From Heyndrickxia oleronia (GTDB taxonomy: Bacteria; Bacillota; Bacilli; Bacillales; Bacillaceae_C), in assembly GCF_017809215.1 (NCBI RefSeq), contig NZ_CP065424.1, positions 1,018,001 through 1,082,000 of the forward strand: 64,000 nt of DNA. The letters are read 5' to 3'. The position numbers and the translations under genes are program-made. Shown here in pieces: positions 9,249-18,581 of the stretch. How positions within the stretch are numbered: the first letter of the stretch is position 1; every line of letters starts with the position of its first letter. The notes under the pieces are model-generated. The model saw only the letters and a program-made list of their open reading frames with translations, was not told where the DNA came from and searched no databases.

Positions 9249-10241
9249 ATGTTAAAATTAACGAAAAATAAAATGGCAGCGATGAAACGATTATCTGATG
9301 AAAATGGAATTATCGGCGCATTGGCGATTGATCAACGTGGATCGTTAAAGAAAATGATAAGTAATGCCAGCACAAACGAGATTGGGGATCAAGGGATCAT
9401 CGAATTTAAAAAAGTCGTTAGTCGTGAATTAACGAAATACTCTTCTTCGATTCTATTAGATCCAGAATACGGATTGCCTGCTGCAAAGGAAAGAGATGAA
9501 CAAGCTGGTTTGCTGTTAGCCTATGAGAAAACAGGCTATGATGCAACCAAACCCGGACGTTTGCCAGATCTATTAGATGAATGGTCAGTTAAAAGATTGA
9601 AAGAAGAAGGCGCAGATGCGATTAAATTTTTACTATATTATGATGTAGATGAAGCTAAAGAAATTAATGATTTGAAACACGCATTTGTTGAACGCCTAGG
9701 CTCAGAATGTGTAGCGGAAGATATCCCCTTTTTCCTAGAACTTGTTTCATATGATGCGAATATTGAGGATGTTAAAGGTCATGACTACGCGAAAATAAAA
9801 CCACATAAAGTCAATGATATGATGAAAGAGTTCTCTAAGGAAAGATATCAAGTAGATGTATTGAAGGTAGAAGTACCTGTTAATATGAATTTTGTAGAAG
9901 GCTTTACAGAGGGCGAATTCATTTATACGAAGGAACAAGCTGCTCAGTATTTTAACGAGCAAAGTGAAGCGACACATTTACCATATATTTATTTAAGTGC
10001 CGGTGTTAGTGCACAATTATTCCGTGAAACACTAGAATTTGCAGCCCAAGCAGGAGCGGATTTTAACGGAGTCCTATGTGGCCGTGCAACATGGAAAAAT
10101 GGTGTTGAACCTTTTGCAGAACAAGGTGAAGATGCAGGTGTTGAATGGCTGCAGAATGAAGGGAAAAATAATATTACAGAATTAAATTCTGTGTTGAAAA
10201 GAACAGCGAAATCTTGGATGGAGAAAGTGGAAGAAAAATAG
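9249..10241 (+). CDS. lacD: Tagatose-1,6-bisphosphate aldolase
   Basis: A 330-aa class I aldolase of the LacD family, recognised from the N-terminal [14 protein letters not shown], the DPEYGLPAA segment, the lysine-containing [10 protein letters not shown] (the predicted Schiff-base region, about 125) and the C-terminal [10 protein letters not shown]. It cleaves tagatose-1,6-bisphosphate to dihydroxyacetone phosphate and glyceraldehyde-3-phosphate, the last step of this operon. It starts at ATG 9249 after GAGAGGGAG. A bidirectional terminator ends the operon about 200 nt downstream. LacD enzymes can accept several ketohexose bisphosphates. Confidence 0.92.
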   Translation: MLKLTKNKMAAMKRLSDENGIIGALAIDQRGSLKKMISNASTNEIGDQGIIEFKKVVSRELTKYSSSILLDPEYGLPAAKERDEQAGLLLAYEKTGYDATKPGRLPDLLDEWSVKRLKEEGADAIKFLLYYDVDEAKEINDLKHAFVERLGSECVAEDIPFFLELVSYDANIEDVKGHDYAKIKPHKVNDMMKEFSKERYQVDVLKVEVPVNMNFVEGFTEGEFIYTKEQAAQYFNEQSEATHLPYIYLSAGVSAQLFRETLEFAAQAGADFNGVLCGRATWKNGVEPFAEQGEDAGVEWLQNEGKNNITELNSVLKRTAKSWMEKVEEK

Positions 10242-10442
10242 TAGAAGCATCCAAATATTTGCGGAAAAATAGGTTAATTCATTATATTGCGGACAAGGGA
10301 CTTATCTATTTTCAAAAACAGCATCGATTACCTAGTGCTTTTGTGTAAGTAGTGTGCTTAATGTTCACTAAAATGCCGGCATAAGCATAGTAGTTCCTTT
10401 CAATGATTAGCATTCAAGTAAATTAATGACCGGATGGAAGTA

Positions 10443-10471
10443 AAAGGGTGCAGCTAAAGGCTGCACCCTTT
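10443..10471. terminator. Bidirectional terminator between lacD and the PIG-L gene
   Basis: A perfect 12-bp stem (AAAGGGTGCAGC with GCTGCACCCTTT) with loop TAAAG. It lies between two convergent genes and can serve both strands. The rest of the gap (10242-10442) holds two loose TTGCGGA motifs and nothing else recognisable. Confidence 0.8.
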
Positions 10472-10477
10472 GTCTAT

Positions 10478-12991
10478 TTAATTCTTGTCATCATAACTAA
10501 TCAAATTAGTAAAGATTCTGTAGCCCCCAGGAACTTGATCCTGTATTTGGCGATAGAAGACTAAATTGGTATATAAATATGTTCCCTTTCCATACTTAGC
10601 CATTAAAATGCCACCAGTAAATGGATCTTCATTTGGATCAGCCATACTTACGAAAGTTTCGAATTGATTATCCCATTCCATCGGATAATAGAGGCCACGT
10701 TCCTGAATCCAATTGTTCCAATCATTATCAGTTATTTTATTTGGATAATTGAATAAAGGGGAATCTGGTTTAGTAACAGTAACTTTTGCGTTTTCATCGG
10801 TAACCCTCCATCTAATTGAAGGATCGCCAATTTTTAATTTAAATGGAGCGGTTTTTAATGGGTCCCATCGATCACCGGGTTTATGGTACTGAACTACTAA
10901 ATGTCCACCATCCTCGACATATTTAAGAAGTCGGTCATTATGTTTAACTAAATCGTCACGGGACAGGTAAGCACGTATCCCGGTAACAATCGTGTCATAT
11001 TGATTTAAATCACCTGTTGCAAGATCAGCCTCTGTTAGTTTTGTGATGTCAAATCCAGCATTCAATAAATAATCAGCAACTTTATCAAATCCACTATCGA
11101 TATAACCAATTTTCAATTTTGAAGGTTTTAATAGCTCAAAGGCAACCCCCTTTACCATAGCCGGATATTGATAATAAAAGGTTCCGATATGATCATAGTT
11201 TATTTCCTGTACAGTAGAATCAAATGTTTTGCCATCATAACTAATTTTGGCGGAAAGTTGAAAATCTCCTTTTAAAATATCCTTAGGTGGTGAGACCTTA
11301 AATGTGATTTCTTTTTCTTCTAGTTTTTTCGATAAGCTCACATTAGCAGAACGTGGATGAACATCCCATCCGACAGGAATACTTAGGCGAACGGTTGAAG
11401 TTACTTTCCCTTCATGGTAATTTTTTAGCTTTACAGTAACAGGAATTTCATCCTGTATGTCTGCTGTGTTAACGATAATATTTTCAGGAGATAAAGTGGC
11501 ACTAATATCCGGTAGTACTGCAATCGTTCCTTCTAATTCTTGAACATAGGTGGTTTCGGTTCCATTTTGTTTAAATGTAATCGATGCTTGAATTGCTGGT
11601 TCTTTGTATGCATGATATTCTTCAGCATTATTCGGAACATTCACCTCAAAAGCTAAGTTCAATGTTTTGCCAGGGGCGAGCGAATCGGCTTTTTTACTTG
11701 AAGTTGTCTTCCAACCTTTCGGAGTAATTAAGGCGATATCAAGATGATTTAGTTTGTTTTCTCCGTTGTTTTTTACCTTTACATTAACCTTCGCTTTGTG
11801 TCCTTTTGTTAATATTGTTGAATCAGCAGTTGCCTTAACCTCTAGGTTAGAAGAGATAAAACTAACGGTTTCAAGTTGATCGATTTTTATTGAAAGTTTA
11901 TGAAGTAAATCTAGTTGAAGATCTTCCTTCAAATTTGCCTTTTTTATTTTCTTTTGTAGTTGCCGGGCATCTTTTAGTGTTTTTTGTGTTTTATCAAAAA
12001 CAGACGCACGACTTGGATAGGAATCGGTAATTGAATTTAAGTTTTGTTGGAGCTTTGCTAATTGGACTTTAAGATCATTTTCAGTTGGTGGAAGTATTTG
12101 TGCCCATTCTGCAAAGTTATATGGAATACCAGCAAATAAGGAGCTACTATCATTGGCATCTTTAGTTGAAAAGAGGAGTTCTAATTTTACTTGTCTTGGT
12201 TCTGCTGGAATATCGGATCCCATACCCTGGCTTTTGTGCATATAGCGTGATTGTTCTCCAAGCTGTGGATAAGTCATTCCATAGATTGGGTCATAATCTC
12301 CAATTTCAATAGTTGTGGTGACAGGATCATCTGAACCGGACGGTAAATAAAATTTCTTAATCTGCCACGTGGATAAACCCTCTTTTAATTGATCTGGAAA
12401 CACCTTTGGATCGGCAGCGTCTTTAAATGCTCTTTCACTTAATATTTCCATCGTTCGGTGGTGCCCATGTTGGCTATCAACATTTCTAAAAGAAGGCATG
12501 ACAATATCAGGCTGGTATGTGCGGATAAATCGAATCAGTCGTTCATAGGTCACATCTTCTCCCCAATTTTTTAAGGTTTCTTCAGGAGATTTAGAGAAAC
12601 CAAAGTCATATATTGCATCAGAGGTTGTTTCACTTAAATGATAGGCTTTTACTCCAGTAATTTTTGCCGCTTCGATCATTTCACGCGATCGAATAATTCC
12701 TAAGGCGTTTCCAAGCTCATTTCCAATTTCATTTTGCCCACCTTCACCACGATTGGCAATGAGGCTTGAGGTTTTTACACCTAAACCTCTTGATAAATAA
12801 GCTAAAAAATCACTGCGTTCATCATCAGGATGTGCCCCAGTATTTAAGAAGGTCACAGTAGTTTCAAGAGGTTTTACCGCATTCCATAAATCAAGATCCA
12901 CCTTATTGTTTTCATCGTTTGCATGACCTTTAAACGGAAGGAATGCTGCAACTAAAAGAATGGCAAGAAAAGCATATAAGAGCTTTTTCAA
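10478..12991 (-). CDS. Secreted PIG-L family deacetylase with NEW3-like and ThuA-like C-terminal regions
   Basis: An 837-aa exported protein. A signal peptide ends near the Ala-Asn-Asp at residue 25. A PIG-L/LmbE deacetylase domain (about 45-300) has the zinc motif GAHPDDE and the later HGHHRTM. After a Lys-rich helical segment (about 320-400) come two NPCBM/NEW3-like beta domains (about 400-630) and a C-terminal domain resembling ThuA/GATase folds (about 640-837; YDTIVTGIRAYL, GGHLVVQYH). PIG-L enzymes remove acetyl groups from GlcNAc-type sugars, so an extracellular N-acetyl glycan or glycoconjugate is the inferred substrate. It is divergent from a ROK regulator with two shared palindromes in the 322-nt intergenic region. 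Confidence 0.8.
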   Translation of the reverse strand: MKKLLYAFLAILLVAAFLPFKGHANDENNKVDLDLWNAVKPLETTVTFLNTGAHPDDERSDFLAYLSRGLGVKTSSLIANRGEGGQNEIGNELGNALGIIRSREMIEAAKITGVKAYHLSETTSDAIYDFGFSKSPEETLKNWGEDVTYERLIRFIRTYQPDIVMPSFRNVDSQHGHHRTMEILSERAFKDAADPKVFPDQLKEGLSTWQIKKFYLPSGSDDPVTTTIEIGDYDPIYGMTYPQLGEQSRYMHKSQGMGSDIPAEPRQVKLELLFSTKDANDSSSLFAGIPYNFAEWAQILPPTENDLKVQLAKLQQNLNSITDSYPSRASVFDKTQKTLKDARQLQKKIKKANLKEDLQLDLLHKLSIKIDQLETVSFISSNLEVKATADSTILTKGHKAKVNVKVKNNGENKLNHLDIALITPKGWKTTSSKKADSLAPGKTLNLAFEVNVPNNAEEYHAYKEPAIQASITFKQNGTETTYVQELEGTIAVLPDISATLSPENIIVNTADIQDEIPVTVKLKNYHEGKVTSTVRLSIPVGWDVHPRSANVSLSKKLEEKEITFKVSPPKDILKGDFQLSAKISYDGKTFDSTVQEINYDHIGTFYYQYPAMVKGVAFELLKPSKLKIGYIDSGFDKVADYLLNAGFDITKLTEADLATGDLNQYDTIVTGIRAYLSRDDLVKHNDRLLKYVEDGGHLVVQYHKPGDRWDPLKTAPFKLKIGDPSIRWRVTDENAKVTVTKPDSPLFNYPNKITDNDWNNWIQERGLYYPMEWDNQFETFVSMADPNEDPFTGGILMAKYGKGTYLYTNLVFYRQIQDQVPGGYRIFTNLISYDDKN

Positions 12992-13065
12992 TCGTGTAAC
13001 CCCTTTCTTATTTGTGTTTTTTAGTATGACTCTAATATTCCTCCCTTCGACCTAGGAAATTAGTA

Positions 13066-13086
13066 GGTTAGTTTATTTTCCTAACC
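13066..13086. promoter_or_regulatory. Operator-like palindrome 1 (GGTTAG-N9-CTAACC)
   Basis: A perfect 6-bp inverted repeat with a 9-bp spacer, 75 bp upstream of the PIG-L start. It shares the TTAG-N9-CTAA core and spacing with the site at 13271. XylR/NagC-type ROK regulators bind TTAG...CTAA palindromes, so the neighbouring ROK protein is the likely ligand. Confidence 0.55.
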
Positions 13087-13270
13087 AACATAGAAAACGG
13101 TGCTTAAATAATAAATAGCATGGAGTTGAAGTAATGTAAATACCTATTATTTTTGGAAAAATCAGAATAATATACATCCTGTTAACATATTCTATTTATC
13201 CTTAAAGGGGGTACAACCATAGTTTTTATAAAAAGGTTTTATTTTAATAGGTCATAATATTCTACATTAA

Positions 13271-13289
13271 TTAGTAAACTTAACTAACC
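13271..13289. promoter_or_regulatory. Operator-like palindrome 2 (TTAG-N9-CTAA)
   Basis: TTAG at 13271-13274, a nine-base spacer and CTAACC at 13284-13289. It has the same core and spacing as the site at 13066 and lies 24 nt before the ROK gene start, a position suited to autoregulation. Confidence 0.5.
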
Positions 13290-13312
13290 AAAATAATTAG
13301 GGCAGTGATGGA

Positions 13313-14527
13313 ATGGATATTAAAGGAACGCCGATGCAGATGAAATCAATTAATAAAAAGAGGGTGCTTCAATGTATACAGGAACATGCACCTATATCAA
13401 GGGCAGAAATTTCTGCCAAGCTTTCTATAAGTAAACCGACTGTTTCTATTTTGGTCGACGAACTTATCCAAGAGCATTGGGTGGTTGAAAAAGGGAATGG
13501 TGAAGCATCCTCACAGGGAGGAAGGCGACCGATTCAATTATATTTCGATGAACAAGCAGCATATGTAGCAGGAATAGATATTGGTGGGACAAAAGTAAAA
13601 ATGGTAATCAGTGATTTATCTGGAACAATAGTCTCTCAATGTAATTTCCCAACCAATCAATATTTAGAACAAGGCTTAATGATTCAGATTCGTGATAAAT
13701 TAAATCACTTGGTCAAACATGCAGGGATTAAACAAGAAGCAATATTGGGGATGGGGGTTGGGGTCCCGGGAATAACAGATACAGTGAACGGCTTAATTGT
13801 GGATGCTCCTAGCTTAAATTGGATGAACTACCCATTTATTAGTGAGGCAAAGAAGTATTTCTCCTTTCCTATTCATATAGATAATGATGTGAATGTAGCT
13901 GTACTTGGCGAACAATGGTTAGGAAGAGCCAAGAATAAAAGGAATGTTCTTTTCATATCCGTAGGAACAGGTATTGGTTGTGGAATCATTATTGATAATC
14001 AACTATACAGAGGCACTACAAATGCAGCAGGTGAAATGGGGTATATGGTCACCAACAAAAATGATATGAGGCAAAATTTCCATCCATTGTTTCAACGTTA
14101 TGGATATTTGGAAAGTGTTGCAGGCGGAAAGTCCATTGGTAAACAGTTAACGTTGAAACTCCAAAAGAATAGAGAACATCCATTATTTAAAAAAGCAACT
14201 GAAACAGAGCTATCGGCAAAGGATGCTTTTTTTCTAGCAAAATCAGGAGATCTACTTGCACGGCAAGTGATTGATGAAGCAATAGAACATTTAGGGTTTG
14301 GCATTGTTAATGCTGCTTGCCTGTTAAATCCAGAGGTAATTATTTTAGGAGGTGGTGTTTCCCAATCAGCTGAGGAGATATTATTTCATGTGCGTAAGCT
14401 TGTGGATCAATACCTTCCTAGTTCAGTTGATATTTATCCATCACAATTAGCCGATAATGCGGGGGTTTTGGGAGCTGTTTCGCTTTTCCTACGGGAACAT
14501 GAAAGCATAATAAGACATTCATGGTAG
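13313..14527 (+). CDS. ROK-family transcriptional regulator
   Basis: A 404-aa XylR/NagC-like protein: an N-terminal winged helix (about 12-65; ISRAEISAKLSISKPTVSILVDEL) followed by an actin-like ROK domain with AGIDIGGTKVKM (about 85) and FISVGTGIGCGIIID (about 220). The zinc-binding CxCGxxGCxE motif of most ROK proteins is absent; the matching stretch reads HPLFQRYGYLESVAGG. It therefore probably works without the structural zinc. It is divergent from the secreted PIG-L deacetylase and likely controls it through the two TTAG-N9-CTAA sites, in response to a sugar. The gene ends immediately before IS-derived DNA but has normal length. Confidence 0.85.
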   Translation: MDIKGTPMQMKSINKKRVLQCIQEHAPISRAEISAKLSISKPTVSILVDELIQEHWVVEKGNGEASSQGGRRPIQLYFDEQAAYVAGIDIGGTKVKMVISDLSGTIVSQCNFPTNQYLEQGLMIQIRDKLNHLVKHAGIKQEAILGMGVGVPGITDTVNGLIVDAPSLNWMNYPFISEAKKYFSFPIHIDNDVNVAVLGEQWLGRAKNKRNVLFISVGTGIGCGIIIDNQLYRGTTNAAGEMGYMVTNKNDMRQNFHPLFQRYGYLESVAGGKSIGKQLTLKLQKNREHPLFKKATETELSAKDAFFLAKSGDLLARQVIDEAIEHLGFGIVNAACLLNPEVIILGGGVSQSAEEILFHVRKLVDQYLPSSVDIYPSQLADNAGVLGAVSLFLREHESIIRHSW

Positions 14528-16280
14528 TGTCAAAAGTTCTATGAAAAATCAATTCTAAGGGATGGATTTCTTCACGGAACTTGAGAAGGTGCTGCCGCAG
14601 TCGCTCTTGACAAACACGCCAATGGTTTGTGATGTGTTCATTAAGGGCGAAGAGGACAAAAGAAGGCATACCAAATAAACCCTCGGTTTTTCCAATTTTA
14701 AACCATTGGCAAGTTCGGTTTGTCAAGAGTACGCTTCGCCGCCTGCTGGTTAAGGGGCTCTGCTAAACAAAAGCTAGGCTGTCTGGTCTTCGATCCAATC
14801 CTGGGCTAAACCAATCAGTTTGGTCCATCTGGCAGGCATGTTAGGCAGTTGAAGCAACTCTGGTTGAAGGACCGGGACTTTCCCTTCCAGCGCTGAGTGT
14901 GGCCGTAAAAAGTTAAAATAAGCCACAAACAGTGTCACATAGGAGACGGAACCTTGTTCGGATCCAAAACCGTACGTTTGACGATAGTTGCCTTTGAAGG
15001 TCCTGTTCAGCCGTTCGATGATCTGTTTCAACGGCCGGTATTCAGCCGATACTGGATCTTCGTTCGTAAGGCCGATGACTTGCTTGATGTCGAATGATAT
15101 TCCATGTTGGGCGAAGAATTGCTGGGCCAGTAGATAAATCGGATTACCATCAACTACGATGGTCAAGTCCTCCGGGACTTCCTTGAACTTCGTCAAGACT
15201 TCATCAATGGCCAGAATCGCTGCTTGTGTATCCCGATTCCGGGATACGGGATAGGCCAGAATGATCTTTTTCACCGCATCGAAGAAGAAGAACAGATAGC
15301 GCCAGCGGCCACCCACCCGGATATACGTCTCATCGCCGCAGAACTGGTCGGAAAGCTCATAAGGATAATGGTCCACATACGGCTTGAGAAGCAAGGCCAC
15401 ACTGTTCTCATAATTCAGGATGCTTTGGTGGGAGATATCCACACCATGAACATCCTTCATTAAGGCAGCTGTCTTTCGGGCGGACAGTCCATAATTCACA
15501 TGGTAAGTCAGGATGAGTCCCAGGGTGTGGGGCGACACATACAGTCTAGATAAATCCACTTTTGGCTTCTTGGGTGACTCCCTGGAAAGTGGCTTGTACT
15601 CAATGTGAAATTGGCGAAATAGGTATCGCATCTTGAAATCCTGGGGGTTCTTCTTGAATCGTTTTCTATCTTTGGACGAAAGTCCATTTAGGTTCCGCTG
15701 GTAGAAGGAACACGCATTATTCTTGCACTTGTAGATATCAAAGTCTTTCCGTTCCTTCACTTTTTCAAGGGTCTTCAAGCAATGCGGGCATTTCAGGATG
15801 GCTTCCTTGGCATACTGGTTTTTCTGATTGAACAGACACGCACACACCTTACATTGGTACTGTCCGTTTCCTCCATTATTGGCATAAAGGTAATCTGCTG
15901 GAGCACCACACTTTGGGCAGGAAATGTTGGATGGTACGGATGTTTTGGAATTGGCATGACGTCTGACAGGCTTTAGTGTCTTACCTTTTTTCTTCGGAGT
16001 ACTCTTTCATTAGGGTTTTATAATCCAGCTTTTGAAAAGTCTCGATAACAGGAAGTTCATCCACCTGGAGCTTTCGATAAGGCTGATTCACCGGCTGTTC
16101 TTTCGACTTATCAAACATGTTCTTGCCAATAAGCAGCGTAAGAAGAGTCCGGATTATTTGATCTTGGTACTTAATTAAAGTTAATAAATAGGTTATAATT
16201 TGAGGGTACAACTTGTCACTTCCTTTCTGGGAATTGGGTGTGTGGTAACCTCAATTATCTCCAGAATTCAGGGGGTGGCA
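14528..16280. mobile_element. Insertion sequence region (family not assigned; ends not resolved)
   Basis: DNA between the ROK gene and the ABC operon carries one minus-strand transposase gene broken by a frameshift. Its GC content looks higher than that of the flanks, which suggests recent acquisition. About 240 nt of non-coding, IS-like sequence (14528-14773) and a further 60-70 nt beyond the transposase start are included. I could not identify convincing terminal inverted repeats or a target duplication, so the limits are approximate. Confidence 0.7.
14774..16211 (-). pseudogene. DDE-type IS transposase with zinc-ribbon N-terminus, frameshifted
   Basis: Two minus-strand frames join into one protein of about 475 aa. 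The N-terminal 76 codons start at 16211 and stop at 15981. The rest continues in the +1 frame, passes two zinc-ribbon CxxC pairs (CPKCGAP... and CKVCACLF) and then encodes a DDE domain with CGDETYIRVGG, VVDGNP and IIERLNRTFKG. The break lies in a run of six A (minus strand) at about 15988-15993: removing one A restores a single frame. This may be a real inactivating indel, a sequencing error or transcriptional slippage. The catalytic domain resembles IS6/IS240-type DDE enzymes, but I do not assign a family. Confidence 0.8.
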
Positions 16281-16307
16281 ATTTTTTTGCTTAAAAAGCC
16301 CTCTATC

Positions 16308-16326
16308 ATAGGATTTTATAACCTAT
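16308..16326. promoter_or_regulatory. Possible operator upstream of the ABC/lyase operon
   Basis: An inverted repeat ATAGG-N9-CCTAT, 49 nt upstream of the first gene of the operon. A TTGACA at 16341 has no properly spaced -10 box, so the promoter itself was not located. Confidence 0.25.
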
Positions 16327-16374
16327 TTCTTATAAAAGTTTTGACAATACGACATTCATAATGGGGGGAGAAAG

Positions 16375-17463
16375 ATGAAGAAAAGGAAAATGGTGTCCTT
16401 GCTTGGGGTATTGACTTTGTCCGCTACGATGATTTTATCAGCGTGTAGTTCTTCCGGAGAAAAGGATTCGAAAGAAACCTCGAAGGAGTCTGATAACAAG
16501 TTAGAGGATAAAGTGGTTATTTATTCTCCACATGGAAAGGACATTCTTGGTCAATTTGAGAAGATGTTTGAAGAAAAATACGGCATTGATGTTGAATGGC
16601 TAGATATGGGTTCTCAGGAAGTGCTTGACCGCATTCGTTCAGAGAAAAACAATCCACAAGCAGACGTTTGGTGGGGGGCTCCATCCACTAATTTTGAACA
16701 AGCAAAAGGAGAGGACTTGTTAGATCCTTATGAACCAACCTATTCTGCTACTCTTGATGAAGGGTTCCATGAGCCTGATTGGTACTGGACAGGAACGAGT
16801 CAAACGCCCGAAGTGATTATGTATAATACTAAGCTTCTAAAAAAAGAAGAGGTACCAAAGGACTGGGATGAACTTCTTGATCCGAAATGGAAGGATAAAA
16901 TTATCATTCGTTATCCTCTAGCTTCTGGAACTATGAGAACGATTTTTTCAGCAATGATTTATCGTGACTTTAAAGATTCAGGGGATCCTAATACTGGTTA
17001 TGAATGGTTAAAGAAATTAGATGCAAATACGAAAGAATATTCAGCGAATCCGGAGATGATGTATAACAAGGTTGCCAAAGGTGAAGGGCTACTTTCTGTA
17101 TGGGGAATGCCAGATGTTGCAATGTTAAAAGAACAGAAGAATTATCCGTTTGATTTTATTATTCCTGCGAGTGGTACTCCTGTGTTAACTGAAGGAATTG
17201 CAATTGTGAAGGGGGCGCCACATCCGAAGGCAGCTGAAGCATTTTATGAATTTGTTAATACACCTGAAGCAGCAAAGATTTTAGCTGAACAGCATTATCG
17301 AATTCCAACGAGAAATGATGTAACTGATTTACCAGATTGGATTAAAAATACAGAAATTAAAGAAATGGATATCGATTGGGATGTATTTGAAAGCCAATCG
17401 GATGTGTGGATGAAATATTGGGATGAAAATATAAAAAATGGTGATAAACAGATTAAAGAATAG
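16375..17463 (+). CDS. ABC transporter substrate-binding lipoprotein (ferric/AfuA-like class)
   Basis: A 362-aa lipoprotein. A signal peptide ends in the lipobox LSAC (Cys24), followed by a Ser/Lys-rich linker and a periplasmic-binding-protein type 2 fold beginning KVVIYSPHGKD. It resembles binding proteins of ferric, 2-aminoethylphosphonate, thiamine and polyamine importers (bacterial solute-binding family 1). The ligand cannot be read from the sequence. I do not see the paired C-terminal tyrosines of typical Fe3+-binding proteins, so an organic ligand is quite possible. It is the first gene of a four-gene operon with ATPase, permease and an ArgH-like lyase. ATG 16375 follows GGGGGAG. Confidence 0.8.
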   Translation: MKKRKMVSLLGVLTLSATMILSACSSSGEKDSKETSKESDNKLEDKVVIYSPHGKDILGQFEKMFEEKYGIDVEWLDMGSQEVLDRIRSEKNNPQADVWWGAPSTNFEQAKGEDLLDPYEPTYSATLDEGFHEPDWYWTGTSQTPEVIMYNTKLLKKEEVPKDWDELLDPKWKDKIIIRYPLASGTMRTIFSAMIYRDFKDSGDPNTGYEWLKKLDANTKEYSANPEMMYNKVAKGEGLLSVWGMPDVAMLKEQKNYPFDFIIPASGTPVLTEGIAIVKGAPHPKAAEAFYEFVNTPEAAKILAEQHYRIPTRNDVTDLPDWIKNTEIKEMDIDWDVFESQSDVWMKYWDENIKNGDKQIKE

Positions 17464-17477
17464 GAAGTGAACGAGGA

Positions 17478-18581
17478 ATGGCTTCCATTAACCTTGAAAA
17501 CGTACAAAAGACTTTCGGAAAGGTAATTGCCGTAGATCAGCTTAATTTACAGATTAGGGAAGGGGAGTTCTTCACTTTCCTAGGACCGAGCGGCTGTGGA
17601 AAAACAACAACTCTCCGAATGATTGCAGGATTCTATTACCCAACAAAAGGAATTGTTCGCTTTGGAGAAAAGGATATGACACGTGTTCCTCCTGAAAAAA
17701 GAAATACGGGCATGGTTTTTCAAAACTATGCCCTATTCCCTCATATGACGGTGTTTGAAAATGTTGCTTTCGGGTTAAAAGTCCGAAAAATCCCTTCTAC
17801 TGAGATAAAAAATCGCGTTCATGATGTCTTAGAAAAAGTTCGCCTAGATACATTCAGTAACCGTCAAGTGAGCCAATTAAGTGGGGGACAGCAACAACGA
17901 GTGGCATTGGCTCGTGCATTGGTGATTGAACCCGAAATCCTTTTATTAGATGAACCTTTAAGCAATTTGGATGCGAAATTACGTGATGAAATGCGTACAG
18001 AAATTTTACGCTTACAGCGCGATTATCATATAACGACAATCTACGTCACTCATGATCAGGCAGAAGCATTGTCAATGAGTGATCGAATAGCTGTATTTAA
18101 TAATGGGGTATGTCACCAAATTGGGACACCATTTGAAATTTATAATGAACCTGCAAATGATTTTGTTGCGCAATTTATTGGAGAAATAAACTTTATTCCG
18201 TTTGAAATGGATAAAATCAAGGAAGAAAAAATTGAGGTTCGGATTATTCAAGGAAATCAAAGCTTATCTGTCAAACGTATACCATTTAATGATGTAGAAT
18301 TTTCCATGGATGAAAAGCTGATTCTTTCCATTCGTCCTGAGTCCATTAAACTATCAACCCAAGCAATGGAAGGAGAAAATGTGTTAGAAGGGAAGATAGA
18401 GAGTTTACAGTTTTTTGGTTCCGCTGTTGAGATTCTAGTAAAGGTACAGGATATAACATTAAAGGTAAACCTGTTAAATCCAGCTGATTTATCTGTATTA
18501 AAGAAAGAATCGATGGTTTGGCTGGAGTTGCCGGCTGATCGGATTCGCTTAATTCCTAAGATAAGCGGTGATCGATTATGA
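17478..18581 (+). CDS. ABC transporter ATP-binding protein (PotA/FbpC-like)
   Basis: A 367-aa ATPase. It has Walker A GPSGCGKTT (about 38), Q-loop VFQNYALFP, signature LSGGQQQR, Walker B LLLDEP and the switch histidine in VTHDQ. The C-terminal 120 residues form a TOBE/MOI-type regulatory domain, as in ferric, polyamine and spermidine importers. It starts 14 nt after the binding-protein gene. Its stop overlaps the permease start by 4 nt (ATGA), which indicates coupled translation. Confidence 0.9.
   Translation: MASINLENVQKTFGKVIAVDQLNLQIREGEFFTFLGPSGCGKTTTLRMIAGFYYPTKGIVRFGEKDMTRVPPEKRNTGMVFQNYALFPHMTVFENVAFGLKVRKIPSTEIKNRVHDVLEKVRLDTFSNRQVSQLSGGQQQRVALARALVIEPEILLLDEPLSNLDAKLRDEMRTEILRLQRDYHITTIYVTHDQAEALSMSDRIAVFNNGVCHQIGTPFEIYNEPANDFVAQFIGEINFIPFEMDKIKEEKIEVRIIQGNQSLSVKRIPFNDVEFSMDEKLILSIRPESIKLSTQAMEGENVLEGKIESLQFFGSAVEILVKVQDITLKVNLLNPADLSVLKKESMVWLELPADRIRLIPKISGDRL

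Noticed and set aside
10242..10442. Further copies of the 20-bp CGCGGATA array
   Set aside because: Only two loose TTGCGGA motifs 30 bp apart, without period.
14418..14726. Minus-strand ORF of 102 codons
   Set aside because: It overlaps the end of the ROK gene, has no ribosome site and resembles no complete protein. It is probably a chance frame through IS-end DNA.
15981..15996. Programmed -1 ribosomal frameshift in the transposase
   Set aside because: The required change is +1, and the A run is not in the slippery X-XXY-YYZ phase.
16341..16362. TTGACA as -35 of the ABC operon
   Set aside because: The nearest TATAAT-like sequence (CATAAT) is only 10 bp away, and the Shine-Dalgarno occupies the correct -10 position.
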